From contig NZ_CP022187.1 of assembly GCF_003111645.1 (NCBI RefSeq), positions 1,488,001 through 1,552,000 of the forward strand: a DNA stretch of 64,000 bases. The letters are read 5' to 3'. A model generated the notes under the pieces. It was not told where the DNA came from. It saw only the letters and a program-made list of their open reading frames with translations, and made no database searches. Made by a program: the position numbers and the translations under genes. Every line of letters begins with the position of its first letter. Within the stretch, counting starts at the first letter, position 1. The DNA is from Parazoarcus communis (GTDB taxonomy: Bacteria; Pseudomonadota; Gammaproteobacteria; Burkholderiales; Rhodocyclaceae). Positions 28,819 to 38,730 of this stretch are shown here, piece by piece.

Positions 28819-29289
28819 CTATGTATCCAGTTCCTTGACCAATTTTAGAACCGCAGCCACATGGCCGCGGGGCGTGACATCACGGAGCACGTGACGGATG
28901 ACACCCTGTTTGTCGATGACGAAGGTTGTCCGCGCCACGCCCATCTTCTTTACCCCGTCGACTTCCCTGGCCTGCCACACATCGTAAAGACGCGCGACCT
29001 CGGCATCGGTATCGGAGAGCAGCCGGACGGACAGTCCGTGCTGATCGCGAAACTCGGCATGCGTCAGGGCGTCGTCGGGACTGACACCCACGATGATGCA
29101 GTCGCAACGGGCGAATTCGTCTTCATGGTCACTGAAGTCGGCCGCCTGAAGCGTGCACCCCGGAGTGTTGTCACGCGGGTAAAAATAGAGAATCACACGC
29201 TGCCTGCCGCGCGTGGACAGGAGGTCGAAAGTCTCCATATCCGCGTCCGGCAAGGTGAAAGCGGGGGCAGTGTCTCCGCTCTGAAGCAT
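28819..29289 (-). CDS. bcp: Thioredoxin-dependent peroxiredoxin, Bcp/PrxQ family
   Basis: 156 residues from the ATG at 29289 (AGGGAG upstream); the frame is open further upstream but that region is not family-like. The peroxidatic cysteine lies in YPRDNTPGCTLQAADF. The resolving cysteine that E. coli Bcp has five residues later is absent (Ala/Asp instead); two other cysteines occur in ARCDCIIVG, so a different resolving residue or 1-Cys mechanism is likely. It removes H2O2 and organic hydroperoxides. Lies directly upstream of slyD and diverges from lexA. Confidence 0.9.
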   Translation of the reverse strand: MLQSGDTAPAFTLPDADMETFDLLSTRGRQRVILYFYPRDNTPGCTLQAADFSDHEDEFARCDCIIVGVSPDDALTHAEFRDQHGLSVRLLSDTDAEVARLYDVWQAREVDGVKKMGVARTTFVIDKQGVIRHVLRDVTPRGHVAAVLKLVKELDT

Positions 29290-29493
29290 GAATTCTCCCT
29301 GACGTTCAGCGGATTCTAGCGGAGTGGCGGTGCGAACTCTACCGGACTGTGATCGGGGCTCAACAAACATGATGTCGCTCCTTTCTGGTTTTGGCACGGC
29401 CAGGTGACGGAAATACGTACCTGAGTCATCAATAGCCCAGTCCTGCATCATGCTCAAGACGCAGTGCGTCATTCGCCGTTTGCTGATAAAGAT

Positions 29494-29521
29494 TTGCACA
29501 CCGCACTTTACTGTTTAAAAT
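29494..29521 (+). promoter_or_regulatory. Sigma-70 promoter of lexA
   Basis: TTGCAC and TAAAAT are 16 bases apart. The -10 lies wholly inside the LexA operator, which explains repression by steric exclusion. Confidence 0.65.
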
Positions 29522-29526
29522 TACAG
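29511..29526 (+). promoter_or_regulatory. LexA operator (SOS box)
   Basis: CTGT-TTAAAATT-ACAG is a perfect CTGT-N8-ACAG palindrome, 20 bases before the lexA start. It implies autoregulation of lexA and possibly SOS control of the downstream imuA-imuB genes. Confidence 0.92.
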
Positions 29527-29545
29527 CAACAATCAGGAGATGGCC

Positions 29546-30154
29546 ATGAGCACCCGCAGCGAACACCTGACTGCACGCCAGCAGGAAATACTCGATTTCA
29601 TCCGCCAGACGGTGGAGAGCGAGGGCCGCCCCCCCACCCGTCTCGAAGTGTGTACGGCTTTCGGTTTCCGCTCTCCCAATGCGGCAGAAACTCATCTGCG
29701 CGCACTGGCAGCAAAGGGCGCAATCTTGCTCGAGGAAGGACGCGCCCGCGGCATCCGGCTGGCGCAGGCGCTGGGCCTGCCGCTGATCGGCCGGGTTGCG
29801 GCCGGCAGCCCGATCCTCGCCGCAGAGCATGTCGAAAAACGTTTCCAGCTCGACCCGACGCTGTTCTCCCCCCGCGCCGACTACCTGCTGCGGGTGCGCG
29901 GCATGAGCATGCGCGACGCCGGCATTCTCGATGGCGACCTGATTGCGGTTCATCGGGCCGGCGAGGCGCGCAACGGCCAGATCGTGGTGGCCCGCATCGA
30001 CGACGAGGTCACGGTCAAGACCTTGCAGCGCAAAGGCCGTACCGTGGAATTGCTGCCGGCAAACCCCGACTTTGAACCGATCGTGGTCGACCCGCAACGA
30101 TCGCAACTTGTGATCGAAGGCATCATGGTCGGCCTGATCCGCAAGGACAACTGA
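29546..30154 (+). CDS. lexA: LexA repressor
   Basis: 202 residues from the ATG at 29546, six bases after an AGGAG site; the ATG at 29540 abuts that site. N-terminal winged helix-turn-helix ([20 protein letters not shown]) binds SOS boxes; the C-terminal S24 domain shows the cleavage dipeptide Ala86-Gly87 (VAAG), the nucleophile Ser121 (GMSMRDAG) and Lys158. RecA filament triggers self-cleavage. First gene of an SOS mutagenesis cassette with imuA and imuB, 211 bases upstream of imuA. Confidence 0.97.
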   Translation: MSTRSEHLTARQQEILDFIRQTVESEGRPPTRLEVCTAFGFRSPNAAETHLRALAAKGAILLEEGRARGIRLAQALGLPLIGRVAAGSPILAAEHVEKRFQLDPTLFSPRADYLLRVRGMSMRDAGILDGDLIAVHRAGEARNGQIVVARIDDEVTVKTLQRKGRTVELLPANPDFEPIVVDPQRSQLVIEGIMVGLIRKDN

Positions 30155-30365
30155 GCACCGGGACGCGCTGCCCGCAACGCTGCAGCCCGCCCCTGAAAAC
30201 GCCGTTATGCCGGGGGCGTTCTGCCCGGACAGCAAGCCGTCCGGTTTGTGCCACCCGGCGTCTGCCGCTATCCGCCAGAGGCTTCCGGAGCACATGCTTA
30301 TTCATTCCACGGACGCGCGCCGCACGCCCCACCGACCGACATCGACCTGAGCACACGCTGCCGCC

Positions 30366-30995
30366 ATGCCGACTCACACCGCACTCGCCACGCTTCCTGC
30401 CGGACTGGTCTGGCAGGGACGGCAACTCGCACATCAGGGCGGCCCGGTACTGCCGACAGGCCATGCCGCGCTTGATGCAGAGCTGCCCGGCGGCGGCTGG
30501 CCGGGCGCCGCGATGACCGAACTGCTGGCAGACCAGCGCGGTGTAGGTGAGCTTTCGCTGCTGATGCCGTTGCTGCGCCAATCCGGACCGGCGCGCTGGC
30601 AGGTCTGGATTGCCCCGCCACAAATGCCTTATGCCCCGGCACTCCATGCTGCCGGCGTCGATCTTGGATCGCTGCTGCTGCTGACCCCGGCCACCGCCGG
30701 AGAAGCCGTCTGGGCCGCCCGCCAGGCCCTTGGCTCGGCCAGCTGCCATGTCGTGCTGGCGTGGCTGCCGCAGATCGACAGCGCCGGCCTGCGTCGCCTG
30801 CAACTGGCGGCCGAACAAGGCTCGACCCCGCTCTTCCTGTTCCGCGCACTGGCCACCGCACGCCAGCCCTCACCGGCGCCGCTGCGGCTGGCACTCTCGG
30901 CCCAGCAGGGTGCCTTGCGCATCGACCTGCTCAAGCGCAAGGGCCCGCTCGCACACGCCCCCGTTGTGCTGCCGCTGCACGGCGACCGGCCTTGA
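30366..30995 (+). CDS. imuA: Translesion synthesis-associated protein ImuA
   Basis: 209 residues, in the SulA/RecA-like ImuA family. The start region LPTGHAALDAELPGGGWPGAAMTELL (residues ~30-55) is the family signature, resembling the RecA core but with a degenerate P-loop. ImuA cooperates with ImuB and DnaE2 in damage-induced mutagenesis. It lies 18 bases before imuB. I found no second LexA box directly in front, so it may be read from the lexA promoter; a possible hairpin (CCGGAC/GTCCGG, about 30223-30242) lies between. Confidence 0.88.
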   Translation: MPTHTALATLPAGLVWQGRQLAHQGGPVLPTGHAALDAELPGGGWPGAAMTELLADQRGVGELSLLMPLLRQSGPARWQVWIAPPQMPYAPALHAAGVDLGSLLLLTPATAGEAVWAARQALGSASCHVVLAWLPQIDSAGLRRLQLAAEQGSTPLFLFRALATARQPSPAPLRLALSAQQGALRIDLLKRKGPLAHAPVVLPLHGDRP

Positions 30996-31013
30996 CTCCG
31001 CAGGCATCCCGAC

Positions 31014-32468
31014 GTGCTGTGGCTGGCCCTGATCCTTCCCGAATTGCCCCTGCAGGTCCACATTCGCGGCCTGGCAGCCTCCGGCCTGCTCGCCATTACC
31101 GAGAACAGGCCCAGCGCTCAGGTCATCGCCGCCACGCCTGACGCCCGCGCACAGGGCATACAGCCCGGCCAGGGCGTCGCCGGCGCGCTCGCGATGCTGC
31201 CGACGCTGCGCCTGGTGCCACGCACTCCTGAGCGTGAAGCCGCCCTGCTGAAGGAGCTGGCGGCCTGGTCGGGTGCGTTTGCCTCCCGCGTCTGCCTCGA
31301 CCCACCCGACTGCATCCTGCTGGAGGTCGCCTCCAGCCTGCGCCTGTTCGGCGGACTCGACGCCCTCGAAGCCGCCTTGCTAGACGGACTGCAGCAGCAG
31401 GGACTCGATGCCTGCAGCGCGGGCGCACCCACACCGCTGGCAGCACGCTGGTTCGCGCGCCATGCACATCATGATCCGCAGTCTGTCGTCACACCTGCAC
31501 CGGACTGGCACGCCCGCCTCGATGCCTTGCCGCTGGAACTGCTTGCCGACGACGGCGCGATCAGCACGAGCAGCTTCGATCTGCTCCATGACCTCGGCCT
31601 GCGTACCCTGGGTGAAGTCCGTGCGCTTCCCGCAGCAGGCCTCGCCCGTCGTCAGGCGCAGGCGGTCAGCGAAACCCTTGCCCGTGCCTACGGCGAATGC
31701 CACGACCTGCGCCCGGCGTTCATCCCGCCCGAGCGCTACACGGCCCAGCTCAGCCTGCCCGCGGCAACCGTCAATACCGAGCCCCTGATGTTCGCCGCCC
31801 GGCGCCTGTTTGCCGGCCTGCCGAGCTGGCTCGCCGCACGACACACCGGCATCGACCACTGCCGCCTGAGCCTGCAGCACGAACGCGGCGAGGACACCGT
31901 GCTCGACATCCTCACCGGCATGCCGAGTCGCGACGAAGCCAGGCTCAACCTGCTCGCGCGCGAACGGCTGGCGGTACTCGAACTGCCATCGGCGGTGGAA
32001 GGCATGACGCTGAGCACCGACGCACCACGTGCGCTGGCCGCCCGCTCGGACGACCTCTTCGGCGACCCTGCGACCGAACGTGAAAACGCCTTGCTGCTGC
32101 TGGACCGCCTGCGGGCACGGCTGGGAGAAGACTGTGTGAGGCAGCTGAGCATCGTTCCGGACCGCCGCCCCGAGTGCGCCTGGCGCAGCACCGCATTGGG
32201 CACGATCTCACCCCGCCCGGCTCGAAATGCAGACACGCCTGCCGGCGCCACCCGGCCGCTCTGGCTGCTGACCAGGCCGCGCCGGATCGATGCACCGCGC
32301 AAGCTTTACCTGCTGCGAGGGCCGGAGCGCATCGAACAGGGGTGGTGGGACGGGCATGACATCCGTCGCGATTACTACCTCGCGCAAACGGCCGACGAAG
32401 GCTTGTGGTGGGTATTCCGCGAACTGGACCCGCCACACGACTGGTACCTGCAGGGCTACTTCGGCTGA
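31014..32468 (+). CDS. imuB: ImuB, catalytically inactive Y-family polymerase homologue
   Basis: 484 residues with a GTG start at 31014. The protein has the Y-family palm, fingers and little-finger arrangement, but the acidic residues of the active site are replaced: the N-terminal block reads MLWLALILPELPL, without the Asp-Phe-Phe motif, and the YSIDEAFLD region is CILLEVASSLRLFGG. That is the ImuB pattern. ImuB is a hub that tethers DnaE2 to the sliding clamp. A C-terminal stretch PEWAWR-like/PRP region follows (DRRPECAWR at ~382-390). dnaE2 is not downstream. Confidence 0.9.
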   Translation: MLWLALILPELPLQVHIRGLAASGLLAITENRPSAQVIAATPDARAQGIQPGQGVAGALAMLPTLRLVPRTPEREAALLKELAAWSGAFASRVCLDPPDCILLEVASSLRLFGGLDALEAALLDGLQQQGLDACSAGAPTPLAARWFARHAHHDPQSVVTPAPDWHARLDALPLELLADDGAISTSSFDLLHDLGLRTLGEVRALPAAGLARRQAQAVSETLARAYGECHDLRPAFIPPERYTAQLSLPAATVNTEPLMFAARRLFAGLPSWLAARHTGIDHCRLSLQHERGEDTVLDILTGMPSRDEARLNLLARERLAVLELPSAVEGMTLSTDAPRALAARSDDLFGDPATERENALLLLDRLRARLGEDCVRQLSIVPDRRPECAWRSTALGTISPRPARNADTPAGATRPLWLLTRPRRIDAPRKLYLLRGPERIEQGWWDGHDIRRDYYLAQTADEGLWWVFRELDPPHDWYLQGYFG

Positions 32469-32497
32469 GCCTCAACGCCCTGCAGAGCCCCCATGCA

Positions 32498-32791
32498 TCA
32501 GGAGGCAGGCGGGAGCAGTCCGTTCATGAACCCTGCCAGCGCCACATCCTTTGCAGTAAGTCCGCCTGCGTCATGCGTGCTGAGCACGACATGCACACGG
32601 TTATAGACATTGGACCACTCCGGATGGTGATCCAGCTTTTCGGCCTGCAACGCCGCCCGGCTCATGAAACCGAAAGCCGCATTGAAATCCGCAAACCTGA
32701 ATTCGCGCTCGATCGCATCCCGCCCATCCACCATCTTCCAGCCGGGCAAGCCGGCCAGAGCGGCGGTTCGTTCCGCATCGCTGAGTTTCAT
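32498..32791 (-). CDS. phhB: Pterin-4-alpha-carbinolamine dehydratase
   Basis: 97 residues from the ATG at 32791 (GGGAGGGCAGG upstream); longer frames upstream are not family-like. The active-site block [19 protein letters not shown] (residues ~51-69) has the conserved histidines. It dehydrates 4a-hydroxytetrahydrobiopterin during aromatic amino acid hydroxylation or acts as a DCoH-like folate/pterin protein. No phenylalanine hydroxylase lies nearby. It is 14 bases downstream of the DUF748 gene on the same strand. Confidence 0.93.
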   Translation of the reverse strand: MKLSDAERTAALAGLPGWKMVDGRDAIEREFRFADFNAAFGFMSRAALQAEKLDHHPEWSNVYNRVHVVLSTHDAGGLTAKDVALAGFMNGLLPPAS

Positions 32792-32805
32792 CCTGCCCTC
32801 CCGCT

Positions 32806-35800
32806 TCAACGCAAGGAAAACACCACCAGTCTTCCGCCAGCCTCGGCCTTTGCCGCTGTGGGCTTGACCATGAAAACGCGCTCGGGCGGCACCTTGCCCG
32901 TCGTCACCAGCCACTCGCGCACATTCTGCGCACGCTGCTGCGCAAGCAACCTGAGGTCCTCGTCGCCCACCGTCATCGTCGGCAACAGCAGCGCCTCCAT
33001 CTCGGCAACCGGCAGACTCTTGGCGACACCGAGGAAGTTGCGCGGCTTCTCGATCTCGGTGTCGTCATAGACCTCTTCGAGCAAGGCGGCGTACTCGTCC
33101 TCAGCAATCTCGATATTCTGCAGCGAAGGCGCAGACTGTCCGCTCTTGACCATCGCCTTGAGCTTGACCGCACGCACCTGATCAAGCAGCTTTGCGCGGC
33201 GAATGCCCTCGGGGTCGCTCGCAGGATCGGCAAAGCCGGTGATGTCGAGCCGCAAGCCGGCCCGATCGACCAGCACCTTGGCGAGCGTCGCCAGCTTTTT
33301 CTGCTGCGCCTCACCCGGACGTGACACACCGGAGTCGAACTCGACCTGGGACAGCTCCTCGCCCCCTCCAAGCACGGACCCGAGCAGCGCGAAGGGCGAG
33401 GTGATCGCCTTGCCCACCAGATTGAAGAGCGCCTTCACCACCAGTCCGAACACGCTGAACTCGGGGTCGTCCATGGTGCCGCTCACCGGCAGATCAAGAT
33501 TGATCTGACCGCGACTGTCCTTGAGCAGCGACACGGCCAGCTGCACCGGCAGGTTGACCGCATCCGGACTGTCGACGGCCTCGCCGAAGGTGAGCTGGTC
33601 GAGGAAGATCTGGTTTCCCGCCGTGAGCTTGCGCTCCTCGATCCTGTACGTGAGTTCTGCCGACAACTTGCCGCGCTGAATGCCGTAGCCGACATACTTG
33701 CCCGAGTAGCTCGACAAACCGGTCAGCTCGAAATCCTTCACCGAGGCACCGATGTTCAGGTACTGATCCTGCCGAAAGGGGTTGAACTCGCCGTTGATCG
33801 ATACCGGCGCCGAATTGTCGACCCTGCCGTCCAGCGTCAGCTTGGCAATCGTGGTCGGGTCCGAAGACAGTCCGGACAACTCCCCCGCCATCCCGGTCAG
33901 GTTGGCGTCGTAGTTGGGGCGCACGAAACGGTCGCTGAAGGCGATGTTGCCACCCTTGACCCGGATCCGGCCGATCTTGATCGGCGGCATGTCGGCCTGC
34001 GCCTTGCCGTCGGCAAGTGCTGCTTCGGCTTTCTGCCGCTCGGCCTCGGCCTCCTCGGTTCCGGCCTGAATCTCGCGCAGGTTGAGCTTGCCCTGGTCGC
34101 TCAGGATCAGGCGGGTATAGAAGTCGTTGAGCGCGATGTCGCGCACCTCGAGCGCAAACGGCGCCAGGCGCATATCGATGTCGTTCAGGCTCAGGCTGCC
34201 CCAGCGCACGAAATCGGTCGCATTCAGGCGATCGATCGAGGAAAAGTTGGCGACGCCGACATCGCCAGTCAGCCGCCCCTTGATGCCGTCACGCGCTGAC
34301 TCCAGCGCAAGCTTCGCCTTCGCGTACAGACTTCCGCGCGAAATGGCGATCTTGGTTTCTTCCAGCACATACGGCTGCAGGGGCAGCAGATCGACGTTGT
34401 CGAGGTCAAGTGCCATCGACGTCTTCAGCGGATCGAGTACCGCCGTCCCCGACACGCCCAGCTTGCCGCGCTTGTTGATCCGGCTCTTCAGGTCGAGCTT
34501 GAGTTCAGCCCCCTTGTCAGTGGAAAAGTTTTCCACCTTGAGCGCGATGCCCTCGGCCTCAAGCACCACGGGCTTGCCCGCACTGCGGTCATCAACCCGC
34601 AGCGATGCGTCCTCGAGCGCGAGCTTCCTGACCGTGACCGACCATGGCGCCTCCCCCTTGGCCGCAGGTTTCGCCGGCGCGGCCTTGCCTGCCAGCGCCA
34701 TCAGGTCGAAGTCGCCATTGCGCTGACGAACGGTCGACACTGCCGCACCCTTCACCCCGAACTCGCCTACGACGACCTTGCGTTCGGCCACCAGTACCTG
34801 GGCATTGCTCACGTTCACTTGCGGCAGCTTCAGTGCAGCGCCCTTGTCGCCTTTCAGACCGAGCACGAAATCCTTCAGGTTCAGGGTTTCGGCGTTGACT
34901 TCGATCTGTGGCTCACCGCCCTTGAGGGCAAGCTTGTAACGTATCGAGCCGTCGAGACGGCCGCCACGGATCTCGCCGCCAGGCATCGCCGCGGCCAGAT
35001 AGGGACCATAGCGGGCAGGCTGCAGCTGTTCGACGATCAGGTTGCCATCCAGCTCGAAAGGCTCGAGCCGCAGGCTGTCCTGGTGGCTGAGCTTCTCGCC
35101 GGCGTCACTGACATAGTCCAGGCGGATCTCCGCCGGCATGTCTCCGATGGTCGACAGGTCACGCAGGTCGAGGTTGATTGCCTCGATCCGGGTGCGGAAG
35201 GGTCCCGGTACGCTGCGATCCTCGAAGCGGACCACGCCATCACGAATTCGCGCCGACGCCAGCAGGAAATCGAGCGGTGCCGGCGCAGCGGGCCTGGCAC
35301 CATCCTGCGCGGCGGCCACGGTTTTTTCAGCACCGGCCTCCGCGGCCTTCCTTGCCCCGTTCGCGGGTGTCTTTGCAGACGCCTTGGCGGACGTCGCCTG
35401 TTCGCCCGGCGCAGACCTGGGCAGCAACTGCAGCACGTTGATGCCGCCGTCGGCGAGGCGAACGAGATTGAGCTCAGGCTGCATCAGGCGCAATTTGCTG
35501 AACTGGAAGCGGTTCACCATAGGCTGTACGTCAGCCAGCTCGATACCGAACTCGGCCACAGTCAGCACCGGCGCACCCGCCTTGTCCTGAACCTCCAGCT
35601 TGTCGATCTGTACCTGTCCGCTGAGCGCCACCACCGGTGAAGCATCCACCGGCTGACTGAAGCTCAGCTGCATGTCGGCACCGAGCACCCCCGAAGGCAG
35701 CTTGAAAGCCGGATCGAACGGCAGGTAAGGCATCCACTCGGGCAGCTGAAAGTCCTTCAGCGAGAAGTCGACGACGGTCTCCCGTTCTTCGGTGAAGGGC

Positions 35801-36453
35801 TTGGTGCGCCCACTGATGCCCAGCGGCTTGCCGTTGAGCATGGCCGACAGCGACGGCTCGACGAACACATCGACCTTGACCGGCAGATTGGACACGAAGG
35901 GAATGCCGATATTGATGTCCGACAGTTCGTGCTGCAGACCTTCGACCTGGTCATCTACCGAAATGCGCCCGCCGGTGAGCTGAATGTTGCCCACCGAGAA
36001 GCGCGACTCCCCCTCGCTCTCGGGCTGTTCGCCGAGGCGCTCGACGACGTCTGACCAGTTGTGTCTGCCCGCCGGCAGGCGTGTCAGCGCAAGCTGCAAG
36101 CCGTCGACCGAGAGCTCATGCAGCACCGGACCGCCGCGGATGATGGATTCGAGTTCGAGATTGAGGTTGAGACGCTCGAAGGACAGGTCGGGCTTCTGCC
36201 CGTCAGCGGCCATGATCCTTGCCCCGCGAACTTCCGCTGCGAGGGTAAAGGGGTTGAACAGGACACCGTCGATCGAAACCTCACGCCCCAGTGTTTCACC
36301 CAGGATCTTGGTTGCATAGTGCCGCGCCACTGGCGGCACCACGCCAAACCCGATCACGGCCACGGCCAGCAAGACACCCACTCCCCACTTCGCCGGGCGG
36401 ATGAACCGCTGCAGACGGGGTTGTTGCGTCGGGCCGGGGGTTGAATCAGACAT
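32806..36453 (-). CDS. DUF748 (AsmA-like) large envelope protein
   Basis: 1215 residues. One N-terminal membrane anchor (~24-42) is followed by a very long periplasmic region built of repeated beta-rich modules, as in AsmA/DUF748 proteins thought to form hydrophobic grooves for lipid transport between membranes. A Lys/Ala-rich low-complexity insert lies at ~355-385. The C-terminal ~190 residues contain an OmpA-like or peptidoglycan-binding-looking segment ([20 protein letters not shown]). Family members occur in Gram-negative envelopes; exact cargo is unknown. Followed by phhB. Confidence 0.85.
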   Translation of the reverse strand: MSDSTPGPTQQPRLQRFIRPAKWGVGVLLAVAVIGFGVVPPVARHYATKILGETLGREVSIDGVLFNPFTLAAEVRGARIMAADGQKPDLSFERLNLNLELESIIRGGPVLHELSVDGLQLALTRLPAGRHNWSDVVERLGEQPESEGESRFSVGNIQLTGGRISVDDQVEGLQHELSDINIGIPFVSNLPVKVDVFVEPSLSAMLNGKPLGISGRTKPFTEERETVVDFSLKDFQLPEWMPYLPFDPAFKLPSGVLGADMQLSFSQPVDASPVVALSGQVQIDKLEVQDKAGAPVLTVAEFGIELADVQPMVNRFQFSKLRLMQPELNLVRLADGGINVLQLLPRSAPGEQATSAKASAKTPANGARKAAEAGAEKTVAAAQDGARPAAPAPLDFLLASARIRDGVVRFEDRSVPGPFRTRIEAINLDLRDLSTIGDMPAEIRLDYVSDAGEKLSHQDSLRLEPFELDGNLIVEQLQPARYGPYLAAAMPGGEIRGGRLDGSIRYKLALKGGEPQIEVNAETLNLKDFVLGLKGDKGAALKLPQVNVSNAQVLVAERKVVVGEFGVKGAAVSTVRQRNGDFDLMALAGKAAPAKPAAKGEAPWSVTVRKLALEDASLRVDDRSAGKPVVLEAEGIALKVENFSTDKGAELKLDLKSRINKRGKLGVSGTAVLDPLKTSMALDLDNVDLLPLQPYVLEETKIAISRGSLYAKAKLALESARDGIKGRLTGDVGVANFSSIDRLNATDFVRWGSLSLNDIDMRLAPFALEVRDIALNDFYTRLILSDQGKLNLREIQAGTEEAEAERQKAEAALADGKAQADMPPIKIGRIRVKGGNIAFSDRFVRPNYDANLTGMAGELSGLSSDPTTIAKLTLDGRVDNSAPVSINGEFNPFRQDQYLNIGASVKDFELTGLSSYSGKYVGYGIQRGKLSAELTYRIEERKLTAGNQIFLDQLTFGEAVDSPDAVNLPVQLAVSLLKDSRGQINLDLPVSGTMDDPEFSVFGLVVKALFNLVGKAITSPFALLGSVLGGGEELSQVEFDSGVSRPGEAQQKKLATLAKVLVDRAGLRLDITGFADPASDPEGIRRAKLLDQVRAVKLKAMVKSGQSAPSLQNIEIAEDEYAALLEEVYDDTEIEKPRNFLGVAKSLPVAEMEALLLPTMTVGDEDLRLLAQQRAQNVREWLVTTGKVPPERVFMVKPTAAKAEAGGRLVVFSLR

Positions 36454-36591
36454 TCACATGCTCCATGTGCTCGAAAACCGTTATGAATCGACCTGTGAAA
36501 CCCCGGGGCGAACCCCGAAAATCGTCAGTACGTTTGCCGCCGGTCGTCACCGGGCGTATTCTGCGCCGCTTTCAACGCACCGGGCGCGATT

Positions 36592-37800
36592 GTGGCTGAC
36601 CAGCGTTTCGACCTTGTTGTAATCGGTGCCGGCGCCGCCGGCATGATGTGTGCAGCGACCGCAGGCCAGCGCGGCCGGCGCGTACTGCTGCTCGATCATG
36701 CCCCCAAACTTGCCGAGAAAATCCGCATCTCGGGCGGCGGGCGATGCAACTTCACCAACCGTCGCGTCGCTGCGGAACACTTTCTGTGCCGCAATCCGCA
36801 CTTCGTCCGCTCGGCGCTCTCGCGTTACACGGCGCGCGATTTTATCGACCTTGTGGAACGTCATGGGGTTTCTTATCACGAGCGCGACTGGGGACAGCTG
36901 TTTTGTGATGATTCCGCGCAACAGATCATCGATCTGCTGCGCGCCGAATGCGAAGACGGGGCAGTCCAGTGGGCCATGCCGGCCAGCGTGCAGGCAGTGG
37001 AACGCACATCGGACGAGCATGATCGATTCGTCATCGCCACGACCATGGGTCGATTCTACGCCCACAGCCTGGTGATCGCGACCGGCGGGCTTTCCATCCC
37101 CAAGATCGGCGCCAGCCCTTTCGGCTACCGTATCGCCGAGCAATTCGGCATCCCCGTCATCGCACCCCGCCCCGCGCTGGTGCCGCTCACGTTACCCCCG
37201 GAAACACTTTCGCTGCTGGCACCGCTGGCCGGCGCCTCCTTCGAGGTCGAAGCCTCCTGCCGCGGCCCCGCCTTTCGCGAGGCCGCCCTGATCACGCATC
37301 GCGGGCTGTCAGGCCCCTCCATCCTGCAGGCGTCGAGCTACTGGCAGGCGCAGGCCTATGAGAAGGATGACTGGGCACCGGTCAGCCTCAACCTGCTGCC
37401 CGGAATCGATGCCGAGGAATGGCTGATGGCGCATGCCAGCGAGCGCGGCCTGCTCGCCAACCTGCTGTCCGAGCGCCTGCCCCGACGCTTCGCCCACGCA
37501 CTGTGCGCGCTGCAAGGCTGGGAGAAGCCGGTCAACGCGTTCCGCCATGCGGATCTGCGCCAGATTGCCGCCACCCTTGCCGACTGGCAGCTGGTGCCCT
37601 CCGGCACCCAGGGTTATGCCAAGGCCGAGGTCACGCTCGGCGGGGTCGACACCAACGCACTGTCGTCAAAGACGATGGAAGCGCGCAAGCAACCCGGCCT
37701 GTTCTTCGCGGGCGAAGTCATGGACGTGACCGGCCACCTCGGCGGGTACAACTTCCAGTGGGCGTGGTCATCCGGTTACGCAGCAGGCCAGCACGCCTGA
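36592..37800 (+). CDS. HI0933/YhiN-family flavoprotein
   Basis: 402 residues with a GTG start. FAD-binding dinucleotide motif VVIGAGAAGMMCA (residues ~9-21) and the RISGGGRCNFTN signature (~44-55) define the HI0933 (BaiN-like) family of NAD(P)/FAD oxidoreductases. The C-terminal GEVMDVTGHLGGYNFQWAWSSG closes the FAD domain. The substrate is unknown for most members. The closely spaced divergent DUF748 gene shares the 138-base upstream region. Confidence 0.9.
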   Translation: MADQRFDLVVIGAGAAGMMCAATAGQRGRRVLLLDHAPKLAEKIRISGGGRCNFTNRRVAAEHFLCRNPHFVRSALSRYTARDFIDLVERHGVSYHERDWGQLFCDDSAQQIIDLLRAECEDGAVQWAMPASVQAVERTSDEHDRFVIATTMGRFYAHSLVIATGGLSIPKIGASPFGYRIAEQFGIPVIAPRPALVPLTLPPETLSLLAPLAGASFEVEASCRGPAFREAALITHRGLSGPSILQASSYWQAQAYEKDDWAPVSLNLLPGIDAEEWLMAHASERGLLANLLSERLPRRFAHALCALQGWEKPVNAFRHADLRQIAATLADWQLVPSGTQGYAKAEVTLGGVDTNALSSKTMEARKQPGLFFAGEVMDVTGHLGGYNFQWAWSSGYAAGQHA

Positions 37801-37890
37801 GCCGGGCACACCCGGCCCCGGCCAGACATTCATCACCCTGTCACACGCCTGCGCCACGCTTGACGGCGACCCCATCGCCCCAGGCCGCAC

Positions 37891-38709
37891 ATGCAGGAAA
37901 AACAGGTTCGCTCGATCTTTCTGTCGGATATCCACCTCGGCACGCGCGGCTGCCAGGCAGAACGTCTGCTCGATTTCCTGCGTTACCACGATTCCGAGAA
38001 TCTCTTCCTGATTGGCGACATCGTGGACTTCTGGGCAATGAGCAGAAGCATCCACTGGACCAGCACCCAGAACACCGTCGTGCAAAAGGTGTTGCGGCGT
38101 GCGCGCAAGGGCACGCAGGTGGTCTTCATTCCCGGCAACCATGACGAGGCCTTGCGCGAATACATCGGCACCACATTCGGTGACATCCGCCTCGAGTCAG
38201 ACTGGATTCACGAGACCGCGGACGGGCGGCGCTTCCTGCTGCTGCATGGCGACGAATACGATCAGGTCACCCGCCATCATCGCTGGGTCGCGGTACTCGG
38301 TGACGTCGCCTACAACGCGCTGGTCCGCATCAACGGCGGACTGTCACGCATCCGGCGCCGCCTGGGCATCTCCGGCTACTGGTCGCTCGCCGGCTACGCC
38401 AAGCGCAAGGTCAAGACCGCGGTCAGCTTCATCTTCGACTTCGAGGACTCGGTGATGCACGGCGCGCGCGAGCGCGGCGTGGATGGCGTGATCTGCGGAC
38501 ACATTCACTGGGCGAGCATGCGTGAGGTCGATGGGCTGACCTATGTGAATTGCGGCGACTGGGTCGACAGCTGCACGGCCATCGTCGAGCATCTCGACGG
38601 CCGGCTTGAGCTGATCCACTGGGGCGCCCAGCCCACAGCACAGAAAGCACTGCCAGCGCCCACCGCACAGACACCGGAGCGGGAACAGGAGGCCGCAGTC
38701 AGCGCCTGA
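37891..38709 (+). CDS. LpxH-like UDP-2,3-diacylglucosamine diphosphatase / calcineurin-like phosphoesterase
   Basis: 272 residues. All metallophosphoesterase motifs are visible: LSDIHLG (~11-17), GDIVDFW (~42-48), GNHDE, HGDEYDQ, and GHIHWA. The sequence SDIHLGTRGCQAERLLDFL identifies the LpxH-like (LpxH2/YbbF-related) group that cleaves UDP-2,3-diacylglucosamine in lipid A synthesis, though some members act on other substrates. The C-terminal tail is Pro/Ala/Glu-rich. No other lpx gene is nearby. Confidence 0.85.
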   Translation: MQEKQVRSIFLSDIHLGTRGCQAERLLDFLRYHDSENLFLIGDIVDFWAMSRSIHWTSTQNTVVQKVLRRARKGTQVVFIPGNHDEALREYIGTTFGDIRLESDWIHETADGRRFLLLHGDEYDQVTRHHRWVAVLGDVAYNALVRINGGLSRIRRRLGISGYWSLAGYAKRKVKTAVSFIFDFEDSVMHGARERGVDGVICGHIHWASMREVDGLTYVNCGDWVDSCTAIVEHLDGRLELIHWGAQPTAQKALPAPTAQTPEREQEAAVSA

Positions 38710-38730
38710 ACCTGGCCGCACGCGGGCCGC

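Noticed and set aside
30155-30365. A second LexA box in front of imuA.
   Set aside because: No CTG-N10-CAG spacing was found; only a hairpin-like dyad occurs.
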